64,000 bases of DNA, from NCBI RefSeq assembly GCF_943913695.1, contig NZ_CALTZE010000002.1, positions 4,797-68,796 of the forward strand, in the 5' to 3' direction. This DNA is from an uncultured Marmoricola sp. (GTDB lineage: Bacteria > Actinomycetota > Actinomycetes > Propionibacteriales > Nocardioidaceae). Numbering within the stretch: the stretch's first letter is position 1; every line of letters starts with the position of its first letter. A program made the translations under genes and the position numbers. Below the pieces are notes generated by a model that had not been told where the DNA came from, searched no databases, and worked only from the letters and a program-made list of their open reading frames with translations. This document shows, one piece after another, positions 1 through 8,170 of the stretch.

Positions 1-611
1 GCGTGCAGACCGAGGCGGTCATCAACGGGCTCGCCAAGCCGCTGCTGCTCCAGATCAAGCTGTGCGCGCTCGCCGGGGTGATCGCCACCTCGCCGCTGTG
101 GCTCTACGAGATCTGGGCCTTCATCGTGCCCGGGCTGCACCAGCAGGAGAAGCGCGCCACCCGGCTCTTCGCCGTCGTGGCGGGTCCGCTCTTCATCGCC
201 GGCGTCGCCACCGGCTACTGGGTGCTGCCGAAGGCGATCGCCACCCTGATCGGCTTCACCCAGAGCAACCTGGTGCAGCTGACCGACTTCGGCGACTACT
301 TCAGCTTCACCGTGCGCATGCTGCTGATCTTCGGGGTGGCCTTCGAGATCCCGCTCTTCGTCATCATGCTCAACCTCGCGGGCGTGGTCTCCGGTCGGGC
401 GCTGGGGCGCTACCGCCCCTGGATCATCATCGGGACCTTCGTCTTCGCCGCCGTCGCGACCCCCTCGACGGACCCGTTCTCGATGCTGCTCCTGGCGATC
501 CCGCTGCTGACCCTCCTGATGCTCTCCGAGGTGATCTGCCGGCTGCTCGACCGGCGCCGCGGGCGCCACGAGTGGCAGGAGTGGTCCGACGACGAGGCCT
601 CGCCCCTGTGA
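1..611 (+). CDS. tatC: Sec-independent (Tat) protein translocase subunit TatC, 5' end missing
   Basis: This is the C-terminal part of TatC, the polytopic membrane protein that recognises twin-arginine signal peptides and exports folded proteins with TatA/TatB. About 202 residues are visible and the reading frame runs in from before the window, so the GTG at position 3 is probably an internal valine. Seen: several hydrophobic segments, the family-typical stretches LWLYEIWAFIVPGL near residue 33 and DYFSFTVRMLLIFGVAFEIP near residue 97, and a charged cytoplasmic tail ending in acidic residues. In actinobacteria tatC commonly precedes the HelY-type helicase, with a diacylglycerol kinase between them in many genomes, as here. 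Identification is secure; only the start is unknown. Confidence 0.95.
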   Translation, partial: VQTEAVINGLAKPLLLQIKLCALAGVIATSPLWLYEIWAFIVPGLHQQEKRATRLFAVVAGPLFIAGVATGYWVLPKAIATLIGFTQSNLVQLTDFGDYFSFTVRMLLIFGVAFEIPLFVIMLNLAGVVSGRALGRYRPWIIIGTFVFAAVATPSTDPFSMLLLAIPLLTLLMLSEVICRLLDRRRGRHEWQEWSDDEASPL

Positions 612-627
612 GCTGACGCCCGGAGAC

Positions 628-633
628 TAGGGT
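628..633 (+). promoter_or_regulatory. -10 element TAGGGT of a leaderless promoter for the lipid kinase gene
   Basis: TAGGGT ends 7 bases before the GTG at 641, so a transcript would begin at or beside the start codon. No ribosome binding site is visible, which agrees with leaderless translation. Confidence 0.6.
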
Positions 634-640
634 CACCTGC

Positions 641-1528
641 GTGCCCCGGCGGATCGTGCTGCTCAGCAACCCGACCTCCGGTCGGGGTGCCGGAGCGCGT
701 TCGGCCACCGCGGCAGCCGGGGCGTTGCGTGCCCGCGGTGTCGAGGTGCAGGAGCGGGTCGGCCGCGATGCCACCGAGGCCCTGCAGCTCGCCCGCGACG
801 CGGTGCGCGAGGGCATGGAGACCCTCGTCGTGGTCGGGGGAGACGGCATGGTCCATGTGGCGCTGCAGGCGGTCGCCGGCACCTCGACCTGTCTGGGGAT
901 GATCCCTGCGGGCACGGGCAACGACGTGGCGCGCTACTTCGACATCCCTCGCGACGACGTCGCCGCAGCCGTCGACGTCGTGCTGGCCGGACGTACCCGG
1001 GAGGTCGACCTCGGTCGCGCCGGGGAGCGCAGCTTCGTGACCGTGCTGGCGGCGGGCTTCGACGCCATGGTCAACGAGCGTGCCAACGCGATGCGGTGGC
1101 CCCGCGGACGCGCCCGCTACACCCTGGCCACGGTGGCCGAGCTGCGCACGCTGCGCCCGATCCCCTACACCCTGGAGCTCGACGGCCGGGTCGAGCAGCT
1201 GGACGCCACCATGGTCGCCGTCGGCAACGGGCCCTCCTTCGGTGGTGGTCTGCGGATCACCGAGGGCGCCGAGCTCGACGACGGCTGGCTCGACGTCGTG
1301 GTGATCGCCCCGATGTCGCGCCGCGAGCTGCTGCGCACCTATCCCAAGCTGTTCGCGGGCACCCACGTCAGCCACCCCGGCTACCGTCACGAGCGGGTAT
1401 GCCGCGTCCGGATCGACGCGCCCGGCATCACGGCGTACGCCGACGGGGAGCGGGTCGCCCCGCTGCCCCTCACCGTCGAGGTGCAGCCCGCCGCGCTGCG
1501 GATGCTGGTCGCGGGAGGTGCACGATGA
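641..1528 (+). CDS. diacylglycerol/lipid kinase family protein (YegS/DgkB type)
   Basis: Predicted ATP-dependent lipid kinase, probably phosphorylating diacylglycerol or a related lipid at the membrane. The 295-residue product has the family's N-terminal nucleotide-binding fold: NPTSGRGAGA near residue 8, VVGGDGMVHVAL near residue 64 (the usual GGDGT has Met instead of Thr) and PAGTGNDVAR near residue 88, followed by the beta-rich C-terminal domain. The GTG start is chosen because a TAGGGT -10 hexamer lies 7 bases upstream and no Shine-Dalgarno sequence is present. The last codon and stop overlap the helicase start as ATGA, so the two genes are probably co-transcribed. The substrate cannot be told from sequence. 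Confidence 0.9.
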   Translation: MPRRIVLLSNPTSGRGAGARSATAAAGALRARGVEVQERVGRDATEALQLARDAVREGMETLVVVGGDGMVHVALQAVAGTSTCLGMIPAGTGNDVARYFDIPRDDVAAAVDVVLAGRTREVDLGRAGERSFVTVLAAGFDAMVNERANAMRWPRGRARYTLATVAELRTLRPIPYTLELDGRVEQLDATMVAVGNGPSFGGGLRITEGAELDDGWLDVVVIAPMSRRELLRTYPKLFAGTHVSHPGYRHERVCRVRIDAPGITAYADGERVAPLPLTVEVQPAALRMLVAGGAR

Positions 1529-4320
1529 GCGCCGCCGAGCGCTACGCCGAGTTCCGGCGTCGGCAGGGTCACCCGATGCTCGCCGACTTCGCCTCACGCC
1601 AGCAGTTCGCCCTCGACGACTTCCAGCTGCGCGCCTGCCGCGAGCTGGAGGAGGGCCGCTCGGTGCTGGTGGCGGCCCCCACCGGGTCGGGCAAGACCGT
1701 GGTGGGGGAGTTCGCCTGCCACCTGGCGCTGGAGACGGGCCGCAAGGCCTTCTACACCACCCCGATCAAGGCGCTGTCCAACCAGAAGTTCCACGACCTC
1801 GTCGAGACCTACGGCGCCGAGCGGGTCGGGCTGCTCACCGGTGACCACAGCATCAACGGCGAGGCCCCCGTGGTGGTGATGACCACCGAGGTGCTGCGCA
1901 ACATGCTCTACGCCGGCTCGCGCACGCTCGCCGATCTGGGGTTCGTGGTGATGGACGAGGTGCACTACCTCGCTGACCGCTCCCGGGGCGCGGTGTGGGA
2001 GGAGGTCATCATCCACCTGCCCGACTCGGTCTCGGTGGCCTCGCTCTCGGCGACCGTCAGCAACGCCGAGGAGTTCGGCGAGTGGCTCGGCACCGTGCGC
2101 GGCGAGACGACGACCATCGTGGAGGAGCGGCGGCCGGTGCCGCTCTACCAGCACGTCATGGTCGGCCGGCGGCTCTACGACCTCTTCGCCGACGAGGGTG
2201 GCGGGCCTGGCAAGCCCGGCGGGGCCGAGGAGCAGAAGGTCAACCCCCAGCTGCTGCGCGTGGCCCGCGACGACTGGGCCCGTGGCCGCATCAAGGACCG
2301 GCGTCCCAAGCGCGGCGAGCGCCGACCCAACCCGGGCCCCGGTGGCACCCGCGGCGTGTGGACGCCGCGCCGCTCCCAGGTCGTCGAGCAGCTCGACCGC
2401 GCGGGGCTGCTGCCCGCGATCGTGTTCGTCTTCAGCCGGGCCGGGTGCGACGCCGCCGTACACCAGTGCCTCGAGGCGGGGATCCGGCTCACCACGCCTG
2501 CGGAGCGCGACGAGATCGTCGCCTTCGTGGAGCGTCGCTGTGCCGACCTGCCCGACGAGGACCGTCACGTGCTCGGCTACCACGAGTTCCTCGACGGCCT
2601 GAGCCGCGGCGTCGCCGCCCACCACGCCGGGTTGCTGCCCGCCTTCAAGGAAGTGGTCGAGGAGCTCTTCCTGCGGGGGCTGTGCCGGGTCGTCTTCGCC
2701 ACCGAGACCCTGGCGCTCGGGATCAACATGCCGGCCCGCTCCGTGGTCATCGAGAAGCTCTCGAAGTGGAACGGCGAGACCCACGCCGACATCACGCCGG
2801 GGGAGTACACCCAGCTCACCGGGCGCGCCGGTCGCCGCGGCATCGACGTCGAGGGCCACGGCGTGGTGCTGTGGCAGCAGGGACTCGACCCGGGCGCAGT
2901 CGCCGGCCTCGCGTCGCGGCGTACCTATCCGCTGAAGTCGAGCTTCCGCCCGTCCTACAACATGGCCGTCAACCTGGTGCACCAGTTCGGCCGCGAGCGG
3001 GCGCGCGAGCTGCTCGAGTCGTCCTTCGCGCAGTTCCAGGCCGACAAGGCGGTCGTGGGGCTGGCCCAGCAGCTGCGCAAGTCCGACGACGCGCTGGCCG
3101 GCTATGCCGAGGCGGCCTCGTGCGACCGGGGCGACTTCATGGAGTACGCCGCCCTGCGCCAGCGGCTGAGCCAGACCGAGAAGGACCTGGTCCGCTCGCG
3201 CCGCGCCGACAGGCAGCAGGAGGTCGTCGCCTCGCTGGAGGCACTGAAGCCAGGCGACGTCATCGACGTACCGGCCGGGCGCTTCTCCGGTCTGGCCGTC
3301 GTGCTCGATCCGGGCGCGAGCGGTGACCGCGAGGGCCCGCGGCCCTACGTGCTGACGCTCGACCGTCACGCCAAGCGGCTCAACCTGGGCGACTTCCCGA
3401 CGCCGGTCACAGCGTTGACCCGGATGCGAGTGCCCAAGGGCTTCAACGGCCGCAACCCCCAGGCCCGGCGCGACCTCGCGGCGGCGCTGCGGGAGCGCAC
3501 CCGCCACGACGGCGGACTGATCTCCTCGCAGGGCGGACCACCCCTGGGCAAGCGCAGCGGCTCGGGCCGCTCCGGCTCCGCCGACCCCCGCATCGAGGAG
3601 CTCCGCCGCGCTCTGCGCGCCCACCCGTGCCACGAGTGTCCCGATCGCGAGGACCACGCCCGCTGGGCCGAGCGGTGGCACAAGCTCGACCGCGACGCCC
3701 GCACGCTGCGACGCCGCATCGAGCAGCGCACCAACACCATCGCGCGGCAGTTCGACCGCGTCTGCGAGGTGCTGCGCGCCCTGGGCTACCTCGACGGCGA
3801 GGGCGACGCGCTCGCCGTCACCGACCGGGGTCGCACGCTGCGGCGGATCTACCACGAGATGGACCTGCTGACCGCCGAGTCGCTGCGGGCCGGGCTCTGG
3901 GACGGCCTCGACGCCCCCGAGCTCGCCTGCGTGCTCGCCTGCCTGGCCTACGAGTCCCGGCGCCCCGACGACGCCCCAGCACCCCGGCTGCCCGACGGGC
4001 CCGTGCGCCAGGTGATCGCCGAGATGGTACGGATCTGGGGCCAGCTCGACTCCCTGGAGCGCGACCACCACCTCGACCAGCTGCGCGAGCCCGACCTCGG
4101 ACTGTGCTGGGCGGTGTGGCGCTGGGCCCGCGGCGACGACCTCGACGACGTACTCCGTGCCGGCGACCTGCCGGCGGGTGACTTCGTGCGCTGGTGCAAG
4201 CAGCTGCTCGACCTCGCCGACCAGGTCGCCGACGCCGCCGGCCCCGGCGACCTCCGCGACACCGCCCGCGAGGTCGGCCGGCTCGTACGCCGCGGCGTCG
4301 TCGCCCCCACCCTGGGCTGA
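1525..4320 (+). CDS. helY: DEAD/DEAH-box RNA helicase of the Ski2/Mtr4-like HelY family
   Basis: ATP-dependent RNA helicase of 931 residues, the actinobacterial relative of Ski2/Mtr4. Motif I APTGSGKT is at residues 51-58 and the Walker B box is DEVH at 144-147; SATVSNAEEF (motif III) and QLTGRAGRRGID (motif VI) follow, then a C-terminal region typical of the exosome helicases with a basic, low-complexity insertion. The ATG at 1525 overlaps the stop of the lipid kinase (ATGA), so translation is probably coupled. A longer frame exists upstream but lies antiparallel in phase to the kinase gene and is not believed. Probable role is in RNA turnover or ribosome-associated RNA processing; the precise substrate is not known from sequence. 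Confidence 0.92.
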   Translation: MSAAERYAEFRRRQGHPMLADFASRQQFALDDFQLRACRELEEGRSVLVAAPTGSGKTVVGEFACHLALETGRKAFYTTPIKALSNQKFHDLVETYGAERVGLLTGDHSINGEAPVVVMTTEVLRNMLYAGSRTLADLGFVVMDEVHYLADRSRGAVWEEVIIHLPDSVSVASLSATVSNAEEFGEWLGTVRGETTTIVEERRPVPLYQHVMVGRRLYDLFADEGGGPGKPGGAEEQKVNPQLLRVARDDWARGRIKDRRPKRGERRPNPGPGGTRGVWTPRRSQVVEQLDRAGLLPAIVFVFSRAGCDAAVHQCLEAGIRLTTPAERDEIVAFVERRCADLPDEDRHVLGYHEFLDGLSRGVAAHHAGLLPAFKEVVEELFLRGLCRVVFATETLALGINMPARSVVIEKLSKWNGETHADITPGEYTQLTGRAGRRGIDVEGHGVVLWQQGLDPGAVAGLASRRTYPLKSSFRPSYNMAVNLVHQFGRERARELLESSFAQFQADKAVVGLAQQLRKSDDALAGYAEAASCDRGDFMEYAALRQRLSQTEKDLVRSRRADRQQEVVASLEALKPGDVIDVPAGRFSGLAVVLDPGASGDREGPRPYVLTLDRHAKRLNLGDFPTPVTALTRMRVPKGFNGRNPQARRDLAAALRERTRHDGGLISSQGGPPLGKRSGSGRSGSADPRIEELRRALRAHPCHECPDREDHARWAERWHKLDRDARTLRRRIEQRTNTIARQFDRVCEVLRALGYLDGEGDALAVTDRGRTLRRIYHEMDLLTAESLRAGLWDGLDAPELACVLACLAYESRRPDDAPAPRLPDGPVRQVIAEMVRIWGQLDSLERDHHLDQLREPDLGLCWAVWRWARGDDLDDVLRAGDLPAGDFVRWCKQLLDLADQVADAAGPGDLRDTAREVGRLVRRGVVAPTLG

Positions 4321-4408
4321 CGCGCGAGCGCCCCCAACGGGGGCGCGCAGCGCCCTTCGTTGGTCGCAGCGCCCCCCGTTCGTGGAGGCAGGCGCTCAGC
4401 GCCCGCGG

Positions 4409-4442
4409 TTGGTCGAGGAAGGCGCGCAGCGCCTGTCTCGAG
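4409..4442. repeat. REP-like palindromic repeat, copy 1
   Basis: A 34-base element that starts TTGGTCGAGGA, has a hairpin core AGGCGC-GCA-GCGCCT and ends GTCTCGAG. The outer arms GGTCGAG and CTCGA(GA)CC are near-complementary. Degenerate relatives precede it at about 4340-4405. Confidence 0.85.
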
Positions 4443-4518
4443 GCCCGGTCACGCGCAGAGACGCCGGCCGGTCTCGAGACGGTCGCAGAACGACCTCCTC
4501 GACCCACCAGGGCCCCCG

Positions 4519-4554
4519 TTGGTCGAGGAAGGCGCGCAGCGCCTGTCTCGAGAC
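4519..4554. repeat. REP-like palindromic repeat, copy 2
   Basis: Identical to copy 1 over 34 bases and followed by the same spacer (GGTCGCAGAACGACC then CTCGACCCACCA) that also occurs at about 4473-4510, so repeat plus spacer form a larger unit. Confidence 0.85.
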
Positions 4555-4591
4555 GGTCGCAGAACGACCCCTCGACCCACCACAACCCCCG

Positions 4592-4628
4592 TTGGTCGAG
4601 GAAGGCGCGCAGCGCCTGTCTCGAGACC
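4592..4628. repeat. REP-like palindromic repeat, copy 3
   Basis: Third copy, 73 bases after copy 2, extending to a full GAGACC right arm. Together the three copies and their spacers fill most of the 492-base gap between the helicase and exonuclease genes, which holds no credible gene. Confidence 0.85.
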
Positions 4629-4651
4629 TTGCACGGGCCCGGACATGGATG

Positions 4652-4688
4652 CCGGCCGGGCGGCTGTGCATGACGGCCGCCCGGCCGG
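4652..4688. terminator. strong bidirectional hairpin terminator
   Basis: Perfect 13-base inverted repeat CCGGCCGGGCGGC / GCCGCCCGGCCGG with an 11-base loop. It lies between two convergent genes (helicase on +, exonuclease on -) so it can end transcription from both sides. There is no T-tract, as is common in high-GC actinobacteria. Confidence 0.75.
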
Positions 4689-4812
4689 GTAGGTCATCCC
4701 CGTCTGCAGAGCCGGGGAGACAGTGCGCCCATCATGGTCGCTGCCCCCGGGGGAGGCAAGCATGGTTGCGAGGTCAACCGAGGCTGGTCTCGACCACGGC
4801 GCAGGGGACTCG

Positions 4813-5757
4813 CTAGGGCAGCTGCGCGAGGGTGTCGGTGAGCCGCTCGACGGGGCTCTCCAGCCCCCACTGGGCCGCGATGGCCGCCACCATCTCGGGG
4901 TCTGCGGGCGCGTGCGGCAGCGTCAGGTCGGGGGAGCCGAGGTCCAGATCGCGCACGACGGCCACCACCTCAGGCGCGACCGCCAGGTAGTCGGCAGCCG
5001 CCTTGAGCTTGCCGCGAGGGCCGGGTCCCATGTCGGACTCCGGGTCGGCGGCCGCGGCGATGATCGAGTCGAGGTCGCCGAATCGGTTCAGCAGCGTGGC
5101 CGCGGTCTTGTCGCCGACCCCCGGTACGCCGGGGAGTCCGTCGGAGGAGTCGCCGCGCATGGTGGCCAGGGCGGCGTACTGGTCGGCCGCGACGCCGTAC
5201 TTTTCGCGCACCACCTCGTCGGTCACCCGCTCGTGCTTGCTGACACCGCGGGCGACGTAGAGCACGCGCACCTGCGCCTCGTCGTCGACGAGCTGGAAGA
5301 GGTCGCGGTCGCCGGTGACGATGTCGACGGGCATCCCCGCGCCGGTGGCGAGGGTCCCGATGACGTCGTCGGCCTCCATCGCCTCGTGACCGACGACGGC
5401 GATGCCGAAGGCCTCGAGCGTGGCGCGGATGAGCGGCACCTGCTGCTCCAGCGGGTCCGGCACCTCCTCGACGTCGGGGTCGCTCGCCCGCTCCGCGACC
5501 ACGCGGTGCGCCTTGTAGGACGGGATCAGGTCGACCCGCCACTGCGGCCGCCAGTCGTCGTCCCAGCAGCAGGCGAGGTGGGTGGGCTCGTACTCGCCCA
5601 CCAGCCGGCTGATGAAGTCGAGCAGCCCCCGCACCGCGTTGACCGGTGTGCCGTCGGGCGCGGTGATCGTGTCCGGCACCCCGAAGAACGCGCGGAAGTA
5701 GAGCGAGGCGGTGTCGAGCAGCATCAGCCGCGGGGGGACGTCGCTGGCGGGAGACAT
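4813..5757 (-). CDS. 5'-3' exonuclease / flap endonuclease (PolA N-terminal domain type)
   Basis: Stand-alone 314-residue relative of the N-terminal nuclease domain of DNA polymerase I, expected to remove RNA primers or flaps. Seen: LMLLDTASLYFRAFFG near the N-terminus with the first metal aspartate, MEADDVIGTLA and GDRDLFQLV in the middle supplying further metal-binding acidic residues, and a helix-3-turn-helix DNA-binding stretch LPGVPGVGDKTAATLLNRFG. The ATG is preceded by TAGGCT with a 6-base spacer, so the mRNA is probably leaderless. The gene is divergent from an Lrp/AsnC regulator gene; repeated TTCACA boxes lie between them. Confidence 0.92.
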   Translation of the reverse strand: MSPASDVPPRLMLLDTASLYFRAFFGVPDTITAPDGTPVNAVRGLLDFISRLVGEYEPTHLACCWDDDWRPQWRVDLIPSYKAHRVVAERASDPDVEEVPDPLEQQVPLIRATLEAFGIAVVGHEAMEADDVIGTLATGAGMPVDIVTGDRDLFQLVDDEAQVRVLYVARGVSKHERVTDEVVREKYGVAADQYAALATMRGDSSDGLPGVPGVGDKTAATLLNRFGDLDSIIAAAADPESDMGPGPRGKLKAAADYLAVAPEVVAVVRDLDLGSPDLTLPHAPADPEMVAAIAAQWGLESPVERLTDTLAQLP

Positions 5758-5763
5758 GCGGCG

Positions 5764-5769
5764 AGCCTA
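5764..5769 (-). promoter_or_regulatory. -10 element TAGGCT of the exonuclease gene
   Basis: On the minus strand TAGGCT ends 6 bases before the ATG at 5757. The first TTCACA box (5790-5800) falls on the corresponding -35 region. Confidence 0.6.
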
Positions 5770-5789
5770 GGGGAGTCGCCGCGTCGTAC

Positions 5790-5855
5790 TTCACACGAGA
5801 TACTGGCCCTTCACACGCGAAACTTCGTGGGTGAAGGGTCGCTTTCACATGTGAA
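5790..5855. promoter_or_regulatory. cluster of TTCACAyG-nGA operator boxes between the exonuclease and Lrp/AsnC genes
   Basis: Three related 11-12-mers lie at 5790-5800 (TTCACACGAGA), 5810-5821 (TTCACACGCGAA) and 5844-5855 (TTCACATGTGAA, a perfect palindrome). A fourth, inverted and degenerate box TTCGTGGGTGAA is at 5824-5835. They stand in the only gap between two divergent promoters. By family habit the adjacent Lrp/AsnC protein is the likely ligand; that is an inference. Confidence 0.6.
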
Positions 5856-5885
5856 CCTGGGAAACCGCCGACCGGGCAGGCGACG

Positions 5886-5891
5886 TAGGGT
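5886..5891 (+). promoter_or_regulatory. -10 element TAGGGT of the Lrp/AsnC gene
   Basis: TAGGGT ends 7 bases before the GTG at 5899. No ribosome binding site precedes the start. The palindromic box at 5844-5855 lies about 30 bases upstream of the hexamer. Confidence 0.6.
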
Positions 5892-5898
5892 CGCGGGC

Positions 5899-6336
5899 GT
5901 GGAGAAGATCGATCGGCAGATCCTGCGGCTGCTCGCCGACGACGGGCGGATGAGCTTCACCCAGCTGGGCAAGGCCACGGGGCTCTCCACGAGCGCGGTG
6001 CACCAGCGGGTCAAGCGGCTGGAGGAGCGCGGGCTGATCCTGGGGTACGGCGCCACGATCGACCACGCGGCGGCCGGGAGGCCGCTGACGGCGTTCATCT
6101 CGATCACGCCCATCGACGTGTCGCGGCCCGACGACTACCCCCAGCTGCTGGAGGGGGTCACCGAGATCGAGTCGTGCTGGTCGGTGGCGGGGGAGGAGTC
6201 CTACATCCTCAAGGTGCGCGTGGCGGCGCCGACGGACCTGGAGGACCTGCTGGCCCGGATCCGGGCCCTCGCCCACGTCACCACGCGCACGACGATCGTG
6301 CTCTCGACGGCCTACGAGAACAGGACGACCCACTAG
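5899..6336 (+). CDS. Lrp/AsnC family transcriptional regulator
   Basis: A 145-residue feast/famine regulator. The N-terminal helix-turn-helix (KIDRQILRLLADDGRMSF near residue 3, then LSTSAVHQRVKRLEERGLI) is followed by the RAM ligand-binding domain with VTEIESCWSVAGEESYILKV in the second half. The GTG at 5899 gives the standard family length and start; the frame is open far upstream but that part resembles nothing. The preceding TAGGGT supports a leaderless transcript. The stop overlaps the stop of the convergent VOC gene within a CTAG. Its ligand, probably an amino acid, cannot be assigned. It probably controls itself and the divergent exonuclease gene through the TTCACA boxes. Confidence 0.92.
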   Translation: MEKIDRQILRLLADDGRMSFTQLGKATGLSTSAVHQRVKRLEERGLILGYGATIDHAAAGRPLTAFISITPIDVSRPDDYPQLLEGVTEIESCWSVAGEESYILKVRVAAPTDLEDLLARIRALAHVTTRTTIVLSTAYENRTTH

Positions 6337-6818
6337 CGACCGTCGTAGATCGCCTGCAACGCCTCGATGTCGAAGGCACGACCCTCGATGCCCATGAAGT
6401 GCGAGACCACGCGCCGGACCCGCTCGGGGTCGGGGTCCATCATCATCTTGTCGAGCACCGCCGGGTAGACCTGCCAGCTCATGCCGTAGCGGTCCTGGAG
6501 CCACCCGCACTGCCCGGGCACGCCGCCGTCGGTCAGGGCGGCCCACAGGTGGTCGATCTCCTCCTGGGTGTCGCACGGGACCGCCAGCGAGATCGACTCG
6601 TTGGGCTCGAAGCGGGTGTCGGCACCGTTGATGCCGACGTAGGTGCGGCCCATGAGGGTGAAGTAGACGGCCATCGGCTGGCCTGCCCAGTCTCCCGCCT
6701 CGGGGCCGTAGTCGTTGGTGTAGAGGATCGCGCTGTCCTCGAAGAGCGAGACGTAGAACTCCACGCGCTCCTCGATCTTGCCGTCGTTGACCCAGAGGTT
6801 GGGGATGATCTGCTGCAT
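6333..6818 (-). CDS. VOC family protein (PhnB-like)
   Basis: A 161-residue vicinal-oxygen-chelate fold protein of the PhnB/3-demethylubiquinone-methyltransferase-like group. Seen: IPNLWVNDGKIEERVEFYVSLF at the start, GPEAGDWAGQPMAVYFTLMG, NESISLAVPCDTQEEIDHLW in the middle and CGWLQDRYGMSWQVYP near residue 108, all family signatures. These proteins are mostly of unknown substrate. An AGGAGAG Shine-Dalgarno sequence sits 5 bases before the ATG, so unlike its neighbours this gene has a leader. Its 3' end overlaps that of the AsnC gene by 3 bases. Confidence 0.88.
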   Translation of the reverse strand: MQQIIPNLWVNDGKIEERVEFYVSLFEDSAILYTNDYGPEAGDWAGQPMAVYFTLMGRTYVGINGADTRFEPNESISLAVPCDTQEEIDHLWAALTDGGVPGQCGWLQDRYGMSWQVYPAVLDKMMMDPDPERVRRVVSHFMGIEGRAFDIEALQAIYDGR

Positions 6819-6859
6819 CGTGGCTCTCCTGGTGTAGGGGGATGCAGTGCTGACCAGGC

Positions 6860-8101
6860 TCAGGACCGCGACTCATCGCGCAGGCGGCGTACGACGGGGG
6901 CGCTGGAGCCCGGCAGCAGGGCAGCCGGGTCGTCGGGGAGCCGCAGCGAGGCGGTCACGCCCGGGTCGAGCCGGTAGGGCGCGGAGAGCAGCACGCCGCC
7001 CAGCAGGCGGCGCAGCCGGGAGAGCTCGGCACGCACCGTGACCTCGCGGGCAGCCTCGGCGAAGAGGTCGTCGGCGAGCTGGGCGGCCGTGCGACCCCGG
7101 TGGCCGGCGCGCACCAGCGCGAGCAGGATCTCGGCGTGCCGGGGCGAGAGCCGGCGCGCCCAGACCCCCGCCTCGCTCTCGACGCGGCAGACCGGGTCGG
7201 CGCTGAGGTCGAGCTCCAGGCGCGAGCCGGCCTGCTGCTCGGTGACGTCGAGACGCAGCAGCCACCCCCCGGCAAGCGGCTCGGCGACGGCCGGCCCCAG
7301 GGTCGGCAGCCACAGCGGGCCCCCGCCGAGGTCGTGGGGCAGCGCCACCCGGTCGGGCGTGCGCGACCCGATGGCGGCGGCGAGGTGGCCGTAGCGGTCG
7401 ACCGCCAGCGCGTCACCCTGTAGCCGCGCCAGCACCGGTGCGGCGACGGCGCGCAGCCGGTCGAGGTCGGCGCGGTGCCGCTCGGCGACCTCGAGGCTGG
7501 TCGTGCGGGCGGCCAGCTCGACCAGCGCGAGCTCGGCCGGGTGCATGCCGCGGGTGGGTCCGCTGACGTCGACGACGCCGAGCGTGCGTCCCGACCACGG
7601 GTCCTTGATCGGGGCGGCCGCACAGCCCCACCGGGTGTGGGACTCGCAGAAGTGCTCCGGACCCCGGATGTGCACGCCCTCGTCGAGCACGAGGGCGGTG
7701 CCGATCGCGTTGGTGCCGACGTTGGTCTCGGTCCAGTCGGACCCGCCGACGAAGCCGAGGTCGTCGGCCGCACGGCGTACGCCGCTGCTCCCCGCGCGCC
7801 ACAGCACCCGGCCCTCCGCGTCGGCGACCACCACCATCTGGCCGGCGTCGATCACTGAGGCCAGGGTGCGGGTCAGGCGCGGCACGAAGTCGGCCAGGCC
7901 GGTCTCGGCCCTGCGCCGCTCGAGCTCGGCGCCGGCCAGGGGCGGCACCTCCGGGGAGGCGCCCGGGTCGAGGCCACCGGCGGCGACGCGCCGCCACGAG
8001 GCGGCGATGGGGCTGCGGGGCGCGTGGGCCGCCCCACCCGGGCTCTCGAGCGCGGCCTCGCGCCGGCGATGCATCGCCAGGTGCGTCGAGGGCTCGGTCA
8101 C
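6860..8101 (-). CDS. GAF-domain sensor regulator with a C-terminal winged helix (AcoR-like N-terminus)
   Basis: A 413-residue regulator divergent from a flavin monooxygenase gene. The first half matches the sensor part of AcoR-type activators: APRSPIAASWRRVAAGGLDP, then a GAF domain with GFVGGSDWTETNVGTNAIGT and EHFCESHTRWGCAAAPIKDP. There is no sigma-54 AAA+ domain; instead residues about 325-400 (LSPRHAEILLALV, GRTAAQLADDLF, VRAELSRLRRLLGG) look like a winged-helix DNA-binding domain. The GTG at 8101 is chosen because AGGA precedes it by 5 bases; an ATG 27 bases on is the alternative. Likely it activates the neighbouring monooxygenase gene in response to a small aromatic or ketone ligand. 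Confidence 0.8.
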   Translation of the reverse strand: MTEPSTHLAMHRRREAALESPGGAAHAPRSPIAASWRRVAAGGLDPGASPEVPPLAGAELERRRAETGLADFVPRLTRTLASVIDAGQMVVVADAEGRVLWRAGSSGVRRAADDLGFVGGSDWTETNVGTNAIGTALVLDEGVHIRGPEHFCESHTRWGCAAAPIKDPWSGRTLGVVDVSGPTRGMHPAELALVELAARTTSLEVAERHRADLDRLRAVAAPVLARLQGDALAVDRYGHLAAAIGSRTPDRVALPHDLGGGPLWLPTLGPAVAEPLAGGWLLRLDVTEQQAGSRLELDLSADPVCRVESEAGVWARRLSPRHAEILLALVRAGHRGRTAAQLADDLFAEAAREVTVRAELSRLRRLLGGVLLSAPYRLDPGVTASLRLPDDPAALLPGSSAPVVRRLRDESRS

Positions 8102-8120
8102 GGGGGTCCTGGGTCCGGGG

Positions 8121-8170
8121 CGCTGCAACGCGCTGCAACGCTGTCGTCGAGGAGGCACACGGGTGTGTGC
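8121..8170. promoter_or_regulatory. operator-like repeats between the GAF regulator and the monooxygenase gene
   Basis: Two exact copies of the 10-mer CGCTGCAACG stand head to tail at 8121-8140, one helical turn apart. A perfect inverted repeat GCACAC-GGGT-GTGTGC follows at 8155-8170. Both lie in the 102-base gap between the divergent starts, where the GAF regulator would be expected to bind. Confidence 0.5.

Noticed and set aside
1594..4071. Very long open frames on the strand opposite the helicase, and comparable ones opposite most large genes
   Set aside because: They are antisense shadows produced by GC-rich third positions; their translations are low-complexity and match no family, while the genes opposite have clear motifs.
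4321..4812. Open frames across the repeat cluster on both strands
   Set aside because: They are translations of the palindromic repeats (recurrent ETGAARLPRPT-like peptides) with no start signal.
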